Positions 21,522 to 33,145 of a DNA stretch of 64,000 nt are shown in pieces. The stretch comes from Lolium rigidum (lineage: Eukaryota > Streptophyta > Magnoliopsida > Poales > Poaceae): NCBI RefSeq assembly GCF_022539505.1, contig NC_061513.1, positions 184,790,017 to 184,854,016 on the forward strand, given 5' to 3'. The position numbers were made by a program, and so were the translations under genes. Each line of letters starts with the position of its first letter. The first letter of the stretch is position 1. The notes beneath the pieces were generated by a model that saw only the letters and a program-made list of their open reading frames with translations, searched no databases and was not told where the DNA came from.

Positions 21522-22576
21522 TTTATTGAAGAATGTCATTCTACTAGAGATGCAAGTGCTATGAAAAGTCTTCTTGCAAGACGAGCTGTTAGATATAAAT
21601 TGTCTCCTGATTCTAAGTTTGCTACATCTCCCATAAACATTAGAAATAAGGATTATGATTTCTCTCTGGATTTATCTTACATATCTATTGTTGAGAAAGA
21701 ACCTTTTTGTGGTACTGAAAACGAAAGTGCTATGAAGCATATGAATGAACTCTCTACTTTGAGCAATTTATTCTCCGATGATATTAAGATACACACTTAC
21801 TTTATCACTAAATTTTTCCCTTTCTCTCTGAAAGGATCAGCTATTTTTTATGATAATTTGTCTCCTGGATCTATTGATAGTCCTATTGGTTTGGTTGATG
21901 CCTTCTTTCAGAAATATTTCCCTGCTAGTGCTCAACATGCTGCTTTGCAGAAAATCTTTGACTTTGTGCATATAGAAGGAGAGAAATTACCTGAGTCTTG
22001 GGTAAGATTTTGTTCCTTAATTATAGCACTACCTAAACATCCATTAGCTAAAAATGAATTCATTGATATATTTTATAATGGACTAACTGTTGAATCTAGG
22101 ACATACCTGGATAATTGTGTTGGTTGTGTTTTCAGGAAAAGAACTCATGCTGAAGCTGAGGAATTATTGGCCAAAATAAGCAAAAAATTATGATGATTGG
22201 ACTACACCGGAGCCAATACCAACACCTAAGAAAAGGGGAATGATTGAATTAAATGATGAAGTGATGAGGGAAGCCAAGAAATCTCTTAAGGAGAAGGGTA
22301 TGAAATCTGAGGATGTGAAGAATCTACCACCTATAGAAGAATTATGTAAGCCAATCCCTCGTTCTTCCACTATTGAGGTACACTCTCTCCAACTCTTTGA
22401 TAGTAGAGATATTCTCTACTCCAAACCCCCTGATAAATGCTTAGATGAATTTGATAATTATATTGTTAAGCAAGATAATTTTAATAAGAGAGTGGAAAAT
22501 CACCAAGCTAATGATACTAGGACTAAGTCTAAGAAAAATAAAAAGAAACATAAAACTGTTGTAGAATCCTCTGAAC
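21522..22576 (+). pseudogene. Gypsy element H gag, main part
   Basis: It continues the frame of 8139-8471. The section from about 21780 to 22100 (SAIFYDNLSPGSIDS, AFFQKYFPAS, EGEKLPESWVRFCSL, FYNGLTVESRTYLDN) has the order and spacing of the Retrotrans_gag domain of Ty3/Gypsy elements. At 22183-22190 a run of six A is followed by a stop; one base less restores reading into ELNDEVMREAKKSLK (22240 on), so the frame is broken by a one-base slip. The basic tail KSKKNKKKHK is nucleocapsid-like. It is cut at 22577 by the CACTA tip. Confidence 0.85.
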
Positions 22577-24143
22577 CACTACAAGAAAAGTTGCCATGGC
22601 CGACGAAGTTGAAGTCGCGCCGTGGTTGCTGGTGCACCATGGCCGACGATTTTTGGTCTCTCCATTGTGCATGTCAAAACGTTTTTTTCTCGTTTTTGAG
22701 GCCACCTAGCCCGACGAAAACGGCCAAAACGTGGCGTATGGTGTCCCGGGACGTGGTGCATCTCGAATTCTCGGGTTCCCCGGCCGAGTCAACGCAAATC
22801 CGCACCGCCGAGGGATGTAGGGCCCAGATGGCAGCCTCTCTGGCATTGTTTTTTTCTCGATCGCGCCATCTCATTCAACGCTCTCCGATCGAGCCGTTTA
22901 CGATGCGGGATCATGGGTCCCGCATGTCATCCTCTATGAACCAAAATTCTTTCTATTCTTGGATTTTTTGACCCCCGATTTACGGCTACTTCCTTTTTCT
23001 TTTGATCCCTTGCCGCCTTGGAAACGTTGAGACCGCTGCTGCTAATTGGGACCCGCATGTCATCCTCTATGAGCAATCAACTTTCTTTTCTTGGAGTTTT
23101 TTTTGGCACCTAAAATTTGGTCACTTGCCTTTTTCTTTCGATCCCATACCTCCTCTCAAACGGTGATACCGCTGCTGCTAAATGGGACCCGCATGTCATC
23201 CTCTATGTACTATAAAACTTTCTTTTCTTGGATTTATTTTGGCACCTCATATTTGGTCACTTACCTTTTTCTTTCGATCCCTGCCGCCTCTCAAACGGTG
23301 AGACCGCTGTGCTGCTAAATGGGACCCGCATGTCATCCTCTATGTACTATAAAACTTTCTTTTCTAGGATTTTTTTGGAACCTCATATTTGGTCACTTGC
23401 CTTTTTCTTTCGATCCCGTGCAGCCTCTCAAACGGTGATACCGCTGCTGTTAAATGGGACCCGCATGTCATCCTCTATGTACAATCAAGTTTGTTTTCTT
23501 GAATTATTTTTGGCTCCTAATATTTGGTCACTTGCCTTTTTCTTTCGATCTCATGCCACGTTTGAAACGTTGAGGAACCTGCAGGCTCATGGGACCCGCA
23601 TGTCATCCTCATGTACTATAAAACATTCGTTTCTTGGTTTTTTTTTGACTTGTTTCTTGGATTTTTTTTGGCACCTCATATTTGGTCACTTGCCTTTTTC
23701 TTTCGATCCCCTGCCGCTTCTCAAACGGTGATGCCGCTGCTGCTAAATGGGACCCGCATGTCATCCTCTATGTACAATCAAGTTTCTTTTCTTGAATTAT
23801 TTTTGGCTCCTGATATTTGGTCACTTGCCTTTTTCTTTCGATCTCATGCCACGTTTGAAACGTTCGGGACCTCGCTGGCTCATGGGACCCGCATGTCATC
23901 CTCTATGTGCTATAAAAGTTTATTTTCTTGGGTTTTTTTTCACCCTCTGATTTTTGGCTATTTCCTTTTTCTTTTGATCCCCTGCCGCCTTGGAAACGTT
24001 GAGTAAGCTGCTGACTCATGGGACCCGCATGTCATCCTCTATGTACAATCAACTTTCTTTTTCTTTTGATCTCAAGCCGCATTTGAAACGTTGAGACCGC
24101 TGCTGCTAATTGGGACCCGCATGTCATCCTCTATGTACAATAA
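22577..24143 (+). mobile_element. CACTA-type DNA transposon, one terminal region
   Basis: It begins CACTACAAGAAAAGTTGCC, the canonical CACTA terminal motif, in the middle of the gag of H. Short subterminal repeats (ATGGCCGACGA, at about 22596 and 22639) follow. Behind them are the T1 units. The opposite terminus (CTTGTAGTG followed by AAC, the 3 bases before the tip) was not found, so the length is unknown. T2 and M further right may belong to it. Confidence 0.75.
22911..24143 (+). repeat. T1 tandem array, about 136-bp units
   Basis: The motif gggacccgcatgtcatcctc recurs at about 23048, 23184, 23321, 23456, 23591, 23749, 23884, 24020 and 24111, with a variant at 22911. Spacing is 135-137 bp, apart from one 158 and one 91. 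Two sub-types alternate irregularly (…cctctcaaacggtgataccgctgctgct and …cacgtttgaaacgttgagg). The array runs into the gap. Its open frames merely repeat with the unit. Confidence 0.92.
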
Positions 24144-24243
24144 NNNNNNNNNNNNNNNNNNNNNNNNNNNNNNNNNNNNNNNNNNNNNNNNNNNNNNNNN
24201 NNNNNNNNNNNNNNNNNNNNNNNNNNNNNNNNNNNNNNNNNNN
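24144..24243. other. Assembly gap (100 N)
   Basis: Exactly 100 undetermined bases between T1 and T2. Tandem arrays on both sides make a collapsed assembly likely. Confidence 0.99.
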
Positions 24244-25810
24244 ATGAAGTCAAGCATTAAGAGGAGTGGTTTTGGGTTTCAAACATGGAAATTTAAAAAA
24301 CCTCCCAAAAGCTTCATTTTGGAGTGACTAAGAAGAATCCAGGCTTAGTTTTTCATTTTCATGTTTTAAACTGGTTTGAATATTGGTCAAACCTAGGATT
24401 TGACCAAGATTCAAATGGGCATAACAAATTCAAAAAAAACCAAACACATAGACTTCTGATGTCATATAGTAAGCATTCAAGTTGATAAACAAGGTCTAGA
24501 CATATTCAAACCAGAAAAATCATGTATCTACTCCCTAACCCTAAACTATGTCTTATGAAGTCAAGCATGCATGAAGAGAAGTGGTTTTTGGTTTCAAAGA
24601 TGGAAATTTCAAAAACCCTCCCAAGATCTACATTTTCGAGTGACTAAGCAGGATATATGCTTAATTTTTCATATTCATGTTTTAAACTTGTTTAAATCAT
24701 GGTCAAACCTAGGATTTGACCAAGATTCAAATGGGCATAAAAATTCAAAAAAACAATAAAATGAAAAACCAATGCACATAGTCTTCTTATGTCATATAGT
24801 AAGCATTCAATTAAGTTGATAAACAAGGTCTAGACATATTCAAACCAGAAAAATCATGTATCCTAGCGAAGTGGTTTTGGGTTTCAAACATGGAAATTTC
24901 AAGAACCTCCCAAAAGCTTCATTTTAGAGTGACAAAGAAGGATCCAGGCTTACCTTTTCATTTTCATGTTTTAAACTTGTTCAAATCTTGGTCAGATTCA
25001 AATGGGCATAAAATTACTTAGAAAAATCATGTATGTATCTACCCCTAACCCTAAACTCTGTCTTATGAAGTCAAGCACGAAGAGAAGTGGTTTTGTGTTT
25101 CAAACATGGAAATTTCAAAAACCTCACCTCCTAAAGCTTCATTTTAGAGTGACTAAGCAGGATCCAGGCTTACCTTTTATTTTCATGTTTTAAACTTGTT
25201 CAAATCTTGGTCAAACCTTGGATTTTACCAAGATTCAAATGGGCATAAAAATACTTAGAAAAATCATGTACGTATCTACCCCTAACCCTAAACTCTATCT
25301 TACGAAGTCAAGCATGAAGAGAAGTGGTTTTGGGTTTCAAACATGGAAATTGCAAAAACCTCCCAAAAGCTTCATTTTAGAGTGACTAAGAAGGATCCAT
25401 GCTTACATTTTATTTTGATGTTTTAAACATGTTCAAATCTTGGTCAAACCGTACCTAGGATTTGACCAAGAATCAAATGGGCAAAAAAATTCAAAAAAAT
25501 GAAAAACCAATGCACCTAGCCTTCTTATGTCATATAGTAAGCACTCAAGTTGATAAACAAGGTCTATACATATTCAAACCAGAAAAATCATGTATCTACC
25601 CCTAACCCTAAACTTTGTCTTATGAATTCAAGCACGACGAGAAGTCGTTTTGGGTTTCAAACATGGAAATTTCAAAAACCTTCTAAAAAGCCTCATTTTG
25701 GAGTGACTAAGAAGGATGCAGGCTTACCTTTTCATTTTCAAGTTTTAAACTTGTTTAAATCTTGGTTAAACCAAGGATTTGACCAAGATTCAAAAGGGCA
25801 TAAAAACAAG
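24244..25810 (+). repeat. T2 tandem array, block 1
   Basis: Monomers are marked by atgaagtcaagcatgaagag, tttcaaacatggaaatttc, agtgactaagaaggatcc and gatttgaccaagattcaaat. Starts are near 24244, 24554, 25067, 25304 and 25620; both long (about 310-325) and short (about 237) monomers are present. Most monomers hold an inverted repeat around TTGGTCAAA...TTTGACCAA. It is non-coding. Confidence 0.92.
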
Positions 25811-25946
25811 TTTCCAATGGTCCCGTGTCCAACAAGGGACGAGTAGTTTCTCTCCACTTCTTCCTGACGTGTGGGGTGAGCAAGCCCTCCCATCAGTATC
25901 AGAGAAATTTAATTTGACAAGGGCTACAGGACGACATCACCAAAAA
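25811..25946. other. Unassigned spacer
   Basis: Unique-looking sequence between T2 block 1 and the MITE. No reading frame or repeat is supported. It ends in the MITE duplication CACCAAAAA (25938-25946). Confidence 0.6.
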
Positions 25947-26343
25947 GGGTTAATTGGTTCTATACCACTCCTCAATTCACAAGTTATTTTGTCTAGAAAT
26001 TGGTAAAATTTTGTCCAAAAAATCAAACTTCTTCGAAAAATCTGAAAAATTTACAGAATGCCAAGAACACTAATATGAGTCTACTATTCTAATATGATCC
26101 ATTTATGGGCACATATGATCCATTAAACATAGGTGCAAAGTATGGTCCAGATTATCTGAGAGTATGTACAAACTGTAGTATAGGGTACAAATACTGGATA
26201 CATAGGCAGTATATGATGTTGTATTGCTGAAAATGGCATAGAAAGGGGTATTGAGAATTGAGAGTGGCATAGACACAACTTCAGTTTTTTAATGGCATAA
26301 ACACAACTTGTGAATTGGGGAGTGACATAGAACCAATTAACCC
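25947..26343. mobile_element. Mutator-like MITE, 397 bp
   Basis: Terminal inverted repeats of about 39 bp start GGGTTAATTGGTTCTAT (left) and, read inward from the right end, GGGTTAATTGGTTCTAT as well, with about four mismatches over 39 bases. It is flanked by perfect 9-bp duplications CACCAAAAA (25938-25946 and 26344-26352). Long inverted repeats with a 9-bp duplication are the hallmark of Mutator-like elements. No coding capacity. Confidence 0.92.
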
Positions 26344-26352
26344 CACCAAAAA

Positions 26353-26485
26353 AGGGTGACGCATGTCTCCTTCACCAAAACAGCAATACCTATCTGAAAC
26401 AAGTACATGCACACAAGTACACCACCATAATAATAATACTACTCCTTACATGGACACAAGTACTAATATAATAAAGTAAGAGTAC
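26353..26485. other. Unassigned spacer
   Basis: AT-rich sequence with short ACAAGTAC-type repeats, ending in AGTAC, the left target duplication of element B. No gene is supported. The same host sequence resumes at 34747. Confidence 0.6.
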
Positions 26486-26645
26486 TGATACGCGTACAGC
26501 ACGCGTCCGTTGGGAACCCCAAGAGGAAGGTGTGATGCGCACAGCGGCAAGTTTTCCCTCAGAAAGAAACCAAGGTTTATCGAACCAGGAGGAGCCAAGA
26601 AGCACGTTGAAGGTTGATGGCGGCGGGATGTAGTGCGGCGCAACA
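26486..26645 (-). repeat. 3' LTR of element B, distal 160 bp
   Basis: The plus strand begins TGATACGCGTACAGC and aligns with 33146 onward. It stops at the solo LTR, and its last five bases CAACA are the left duplication of that insertion. Confidence 0.92.
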
Positions 26646-28228
26646 TGATACGTCTCCGACATATCGATAATTTCTTATGTTCCATGCCACATTATTGATG
26701 ATATCTACATGTTTTATACACATTATATGTCGTATTTATGCATTTTACGGCACTAACCTATTAACGAGATGCCGAAGAGCCAGTTGCTGTTTTCGCTGTT
26801 TTTGGTTTCGAAATCCTAGTAAAGAAATATTCTCGGAATTGGACGAAATCAACGCCCGGGGGCCTATTTTTCCACGAAGCTTCCGAAGTCCGAAGGAGAG
26901 ACGAAGTGGGGCCACGAGGCGGCCACACACTAAGGCGGCGCGGCTCGGGCTGCGGCCGCACCGGCCTGTTGTGTGGGGCCCTCGTGTGGCCCCACGACTG
27001 TCCTTCCGCCTACATATAGTCTTCGTCGCGAAACCCCGATGCGAGAGCCACGATACGGAAAACCTTAATGAGACGCCGCCGCCGCCAATCCCATCTCGGG
27101 GATTACTGGAGATCACCTCCGGCACCCTGCCGGAGAGGGGATTCATCTCCCGGAGGACTCTTCACGCCATGGTCGCCTCCGGAGTGATGAGTGAGTAGTT
27201 CACCCTGGACTATGGGTCCATAGCGGTAGCTAGATGGTTGTCTTCTCCTCATGTGCTTCATTGTCGGATCTTGTGAGCTGCCTAACATGATCAAGATCAT
27301 CTATCTGTAATTCTACGTGTTGTGTTTGTCGGGATCCGATGGATAGAGAATACTATGTTATGTTGATTATCAATCTATTACCTATGTGTTGTTTATGATC
27401 TTGCATGCTCTCCGTTATTAGTAGAGGCTCCGGCCAAGTTTTTACTCTTAACTCCAAGAGGGAGTATTTATGCTCGATAGTGGGTTCATGTCTCCGTGAA
27501 TGCGGGGAGTGACAGAAACCTCTAAGGTTATGGATGTACTTGTTGCCACTAGGGATAAAACATTGATGCTATGTCCGAGGGATGTAGTTATTGATTACAT
27601 TACGCACCATACTTAATGCAATTAGTCCGTTGTTTTGCAACTTAATACTGGAAGGGGTTCGATGATAACTCGAAGGTGGACTTTTTAGGCATAGATGCAT
27701 GCTGGATAGCGGTCTATGTACTTTGTCGTAATGCCCAATTAAATCTCACAATATTCATCATGTCATGTATGTGCATTGTTATGCCCTCTCTATTTGTCAA
27801 TTGCTCGACTTGTAATTTGTTCACCCAACATGCTATCTTATGGGAGAGACACCTCTAGTGAATCGTGGACCCCGGTCCATTCTTTACATCTGAAATACAA
27901 ATCTGTTGCTATTGTTCTTTACTGTTCTTGCAAACAATCATCATCCACACTATACATCTAATCCTTTGTTACAGCAAGCCGGTGAGATTGACAACCTCGC
28001 TGTTTCGTTGGGGCAAAGTACTTTGGTTGTGTTGTGCGAGGTTCCACGTTGGCGCCGGAATCTCCGGTGTTGCGCCGCACTACATCCCGCCGCCATCAAC
28101 CTTCAACGTGCTTCTTGGCTCCTCCTGGTTCGATAAACCTTGGTTTCTTTCTGAGGGAAAACTTGCTGCTGTGCGCATCATACCTTCCTCTTGGGGTTCC
28201 CAACGAACGTGTGAGTTACACGCCATCA
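26646..28228 (+). mobile_element. Family-1 solo LTR inside the 3' LTR of B
   Basis: It is 1583 bp, TGATACGTCTCC...ACGCCATCA, flanked by perfect CAACA duplications (26641-26645 and 28229-28233). It lies in opposite orientation to the LTR it entered, so it and the adjoining 28229-29663 form a long inverted repeat. Its end ACGCCATCA matches the solo LTR at 1762-3357 rather than A or B, so these two belong to the same sub-type. Confidence 0.95.
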
Positions 28229-28233
28229 CAACA

Positions 28234-29663
28234 CCAGAGATTCCGGCGCCAACGTGGAACCTGCACAACACAACCAAAGTACTTTGCCCCAACGAAACAG
28301 TGAGGTTGTCAATCTCACCGGCTTGCTGTAACAAAGGATTAGATGTATAGTGTGGATGATGATTGTTTGCAAAGAACAATAGAACAAGTATTGCAGTAGA
28401 TTGTATTCGATGTAAAAGAATGGACCGGGGTCCACAGTTCACTAGAGGTGTCTCTCCCATAAGATAAATAGCATGTTGGGTGAACAAATTACAGTCGGGC
28501 AATTGACAAATAGAGAGAGCATAACAATGCACATACATGATATGATGAGTATTGTGAGATTTAATTGGGCATTACGACAAAGTACGTAGACCGCTATCCA
28601 GCATGCATCTATGCCTAAAAAGTCCACCTTCAGGTTATCATCCGAACCCCTTCCGATATTAAGTTGCAAAACAATAGACAATTGCATTAAGTATGGTGCG
28701 TAATGTAATCAATAACTACATCCTCGGACATAGCATCAATGTTTTATCCCTAGTGGCAACAGCACATCCACAACCTTAGAACTTTCGTCACTCGTCCCAG
28801 CATTTAATGGAGGCATGAACCCACTATCGAGCATAAATACTCCCTCTTGGAGTTAAGAGCAAAAACTTGGCCAGAGCCTCTACTAATAACGGAGAGCAGG
28901 CAAGATCATAAACAACACATATGTAATAGATTGATAATCAACATAACATATTATTCTCTATCCATCGGATCCCGACAAACACAACATATAGAATTACAGA
29001 TAGATGATCTTGATCATGTTAGGCAGCTCACAAGATCCGACAATGAAGCACATGAGGAGAAGACAACCATCTAGCTACTGCTATGGACCCATAGTCCAGG
29101 GTGAACTACTCACTCATCACTCCGGAGGCGACCATGGCGGTGAAGAGTCCTCCGGGAGATGATTCCCCTCTCCGGCGAGGTGCCGGAGGTGATCTCCGAA
29201 TCCCCCAAGATGGGATTGGCGGCGGCGGCGTCTCGTAAGGTTTTCCGTATCGTGGCTCTCGGTACCGGGGGTTTCGCGACGAAGGCTTTAAGTAGGCGGA
29301 AGGGCAACGCGGGGGCCACACGAGGGCCCCACACACCGAGCCGGCGCGGCCAAGACCCGGGCTGCGCCGCCCTGTTGTGGCGGCGCCTCGTGGCCCCACT
29401 TCCTTTCCCCTCGGTCTTCCGGAAGCTTCGTGCAAAAATAGGACCCCGGGCGTTGATTTCGTCCAATCCCGAGAATATTTCCTTTGTAGGATTTCTGAAA
29501 CCAAAAACAGCAGTAAAACAACAACCGGCTCTTCGGCATCTCGTTAATAGGTTAGTGCCGGAAAATGCATAAATACGACATATAATGTGTATAAAACATG
29601 TAGATATCATCAATAATGTGGCATGGAACATAAGAAATTATCGATACGTCGGAGACGTATCGA
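28234..29663 (-). repeat. 3' LTR of element B, proximal part
   Basis: It resumes the LTR after the solo LTR and ends near 29663 in gacgtatcga. An extra G next to the tip disturbs the terminal CA. Together with 26486-26645 it gives about 1590 bp, the full family length. Confidence 0.92.
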
Positions 29664-29679
29664 GCATCCCCAAGCTTAG
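29664..29679 (-). other. Polypurine tract of element B
   Basis: The minus strand reads CTAAGCTTGGGGATGC into the 3' LTR, the same as in A. Confidence 0.7.
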
Positions 29680-32225
29680 TTCCTGCTCGTCCCGAGCGAG
29701 TAAACGATAACAAAGATAATTTCTGGAGTGACATGCCATCATAACCTTCATCATACTATTGTAAGCATATGTAATGAATGCAGCGATCAAAACAATGGTA
29801 ATGTCATGAGTAAACAACTGAATCATAAAGCAAAGACTTTTCATGAATAGTACTTTCAAGACAAGCATCAATAAGTCTTGCATAAGAGTTAACTCATAAG
29901 GCAATAAATCAAAGTAAAGGTATTGAAGCAACACAAAGGAAGATTAAGTTTCAACGGTTGCTTTCAACTTGTAACATGTATATCTCATGGATAATTGTCA
30001 ACATAGAGTAATATAACAAGTGCAATATGCAAGTATGTAGGAATCAATGCACAGTTCACACAAGTGTTTGCTTCTTGAGGTGGAGAGAAATAGGTGAACT
30101 AACTCAACATAAAAGTAAAAGAATGGCCCTTCGCAGAGGGAAGCATTGATTGCTATATTTGTGCTAGAGCTTTGATTTTAAAAACAAGAAACAATTTTGT
30201 CAACGGTAGTAATAAAGCATATGTATCATGTAAATTATATCTTACAAGTTGCAAGCCTCATGCATAGTATACTAATAGTGCCCGCACCTTGTCCTAATTA
30301 GCTTGGACTACCGGGATCATCGCAATACACATGTTTTAACCAAGTGTCACAAAGGGGTACCTCTATGCCGCCTGTACAAAGGTCTAAGGAGAAAGCTCGC
30401 ATTTTGGATTTCTCGCTTTTGATTATTCTCAACTTAGACATCCATACCGGGACAACATAGACAACAGATAATGGACTCCTCTTTAATGCATAAGCATGTA
30501 GCAACAATTAGTGTTCTCATATGAGATTGAGGATATATGTCCAAAACTGAAACTTCCACCATGATTCATGGCTTTAGTTAGCGGCCCAATGTTCTTCTCT
30601 AACAGTATGCATGCTCTAACCATTAAAGTGGTAGATCTCCCTTACTTCAGACAAGACGAACATGCATAGCAACTCACATGATATTCTACAAAGAGTAGTT
30701 GATGGCGTCCCCAGAAAATATGGTTATCGCACAACAAGCAACTTAATAAGAGATAAAGTGCATAAGTACATATTCAATACCACAATAGTTTTTAAGCTAT
30801 TTGTCCCATGAGCTATATATTGCAAAGGTAAAGAATGGAAATTTTAAAGGTAGCACTCAAGCAATTTACTTTGGAATGGCGGAGAAATACCATGTAGTAG
30901 GTAGGTATGGTGGACACAAATGGCATAATGGTTGGCTCAAGGATTTTGGATGCATGAGAAGTATTCCCTCTCGATACAGGGTTTAGGCTAGCAAGGTTAT
31001 TTGAAACAAACACAAGGATGAACCGGTGCAGCAAAACTCACATAAAAGACATATTGTAAACATTATAAGACTCTACACCGTCTTCCTTGTTGTTCAAAAC
31101 TCAATACTAGAAATTATCTAGACTTTAGAGAGACCAAATATGCAAACCAAATTTAGCAAGCTCTAGGTGTTTCTTCATTAATGGGTGCAAAGTATATGAT
31201 GCAAGAGCTTAAACATGAGCACAACAATTGCCAAGTATCAAATTATTCAAGACATTTTAGAATTACTACATGTAGCATTTCCCGATTCCAACCATATAAC
31301 AATTTAACGAAGAAGATTCAACCTTCGCCATGAATACTATGAGTAAAGCCTAAGGACATATTTGTCCATATGCAACAGCGGAGCGTGTCTCTCTCCCACA
31401 CAATGAATGCTAGGATCCATTTTATTCAAACAAAAAAAAACAAAAACAAACCGACGCTCCAAGCAAAGCACATAAGATGCGATGGAATAAAAATATAGTT
31501 TCAGGGGAGGAACCTGATAATGTTGTCGATGAAGAAGGGGATGCCTTGGGCATACCCAAGCTTAGACGCTTGAGTCTTCTTAAAATATGCAGGGGTGAAC
31601 CACCGGGGCATCCCCAAGCTTAGAGCTTTCACTCTCCTTGATCATATTGTATCATCTTCCTCTCTTGATCCTTGAAAACTTCCTCCACACCAAACTCGAA
31701 ACAACTCATTAGAGGGTTAGTGCATAATAAAAATTAACATGTTCAGAGGTGACACAATCATTCTTAACACTTCTGGACATTGCATAAAGCTACTGAACAT
31801 TAATGGAACAAAGAAATTCATTCACCATAGCAAAAGAGGCAATGCGAAATAAAAGACAGAATCTGTCAAAATAGAACAGTCCGTAAAGATGGATTTTATT
31901 GAGGCACCAGACTTGCTCAAATGAAAATGCCCAAATTGAATGAAAGTTGCGTACGTATCTGAGGATCACGCACGTAAATTGGCATATTTTTCTGAGCTAC
32001 CTACGGAGAGGCAGGTCGAAATTCGTGACAAAGCAAAGAAATCGCATCACTGCGCAGTAATCCAAATCTAGTATGAACCTTACTATCAACGATTTTACTT
32101 GGCACAACAATGCACAAAACTAAGATAAGGAGAGGTTGCTACAGTAGTAAACAACTTCAAAGACTCAAATATAAAACAAAAATGCTGTAGTAAAAACATG
32201 GGTTGTCTCCCATAAGCGCTTTTCT
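29680..32225 (-). other. Non-coding internal region of element B
   Basis: It is the reverse-complement counterpart of A 11040-13605. No reading frame is supported; apparent frames of 60-98 codons are not conserved between A, B and C. Confidence 0.8.
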
Positions 32226-32259
32226 TTAACGCCTTTCAGCTAGGCGCAGAAAGTGTATA

Positions 32260-32910
32260 TCAAGTGTTATCAAGAGATGATGCATCGGCATTACCTTGGG
32301 CGTTGGGAGTTTTCTCAACCATGCATAGTATGTTGGATACATAAGTTTCAGCGGCTCCCTTTTCATTAGTCTTGGGCTTGCTGCTCTCATCAAACAAATT
32401 TTCAGGAACAAGCCAAGCATAATTATTATCTAGAGCTTCATGCATCGCTAGGAGCTTACATGGTATTGGTGCTTTAATCTCCCCACCATCATTAACATTA
32501 TTAATGTACTTTATTCTATCCATATCCATTTTTTCAAGTGTTCTTTTAAAATCGGTGATCATACCAAGCCTCTCATGCTTACTAAAAACTTTTCTAGCTT
32601 TTTTAGCTATATCCGCAAATTCTCGCACTAAGACTTTTAGAACAAAATCTCTCTTCTCTCCCCGCTCCATATCAGAAAGTGTAAGAAACATGTGTTGTAT
32701 CATGGGGTTGAGACTAATAAATCTAGCTTCCATCATGCGTACCAAACAAACAGAGGCATCTTCATAAGTAGGGACAACTTTTGCAAGGGGTATATCTTTA
32801 AGATCTTCATGCATACTAACATGGGTGAAAAATTCTTCTATATTATCTCTTCCAATTATAGACCCTTGTCCCACAGGTATATCTTTTACAGTAAAATTAA
32901 AAGGAAACAT
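32260..32910 (-). CDS. Family-1 specific protein, 216 aa, function unknown (intact)
   Basis: It begins MFPFNFTVKDIPVGQ at 32910 and ends LDNT at 32260; the frame is uninterrupted. The start is the first ATG after the leader and is shared with the copy in A. It is mixed-charge and mostly helical by composition (lysine/glutamate-rich centre EFADIAKKARKVFSKHERLG), with a methionine-rich stretch near residues 58-80. I see no zinc knuckle, protease, polymerase or membrane segment. It occupies the gag position of a non-autonomous element, so it may be a much-diverged gag-like protein or a family-specific accessory protein. Its frame has stayed open while the remaining 2.5 kb has no coding capacity. 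Confidence 0.7.
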   Translation of the reverse strand: MFPFNFTVKDIPVGQGSIIGRDNIEEFFTHVSMHEDLKDIPLAKVVPTYEDASVCLVRMMEARFISLNPMIQHMFLTLSDMERGEKRDFVLKVLVREFADIAKKARKVFSKHERLGMITDFKRTLEKMDMDRIKYINNVNDGGEIKAPIPCKLLAMHEALDNNYAWLVPENLFDESSKPKTNEKGAAETYVSNILCMVEKTPNAQGNADASSLDNT

Positions 32911-33116
32911 GTTGAAATAAGTAAAGCAAATGCAAGTAACTAATTTTTGTGTGTTTTTGATATACAGTGCAAGACAGTAAATAAAGTAAAGCTAGCAACT
33001 ATTTTTTTTGTGTTTTGATATAATGCAGCAAACAAAGTAGTAAATAAAATAGAGCAAGAGAAAAACAAAGTAAAGAGATTGGATTGTGGAGACTCCCCTT
33101 GCAGCGTGTCTTGATC

Positions 33117-33134
33117 TCCCCGGCAACGGCGACA
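33117..33134 (-). other. Primer-binding site, tRNA-Asp type (element B)
   Basis: The minus strand reads TGTCGCCGTTGCCGGGGA, one mismatch to the tRNA-Asp complement. Only one copy is present, unlike A. Confidence 0.85.
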
Positions 33135-33145
33135 GAAAAAGAGCT

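Noticed and set aside
22240..22971. A 243-codon open frame running from the gag of H into the CACTA tip
   Set aside because: It crosses the insertion point at 22577. The second half is transposon terminus and T1 unit read by chance.
23091..24006. Several 60-170 codon frames in T1
   Set aside because: They repeat with the 136-bp unit (HLIFGHLPFSFD-like phrases) and reflect the tandem repeat, not a protein family.
25037..25060. Telomere-like CCCTAACCCTAAA in T2 monomers
   Set aside because: Only about two units per monomer, at a fixed place in every monomer; it is part of the satellite sequence and not an interstitial telomere array.
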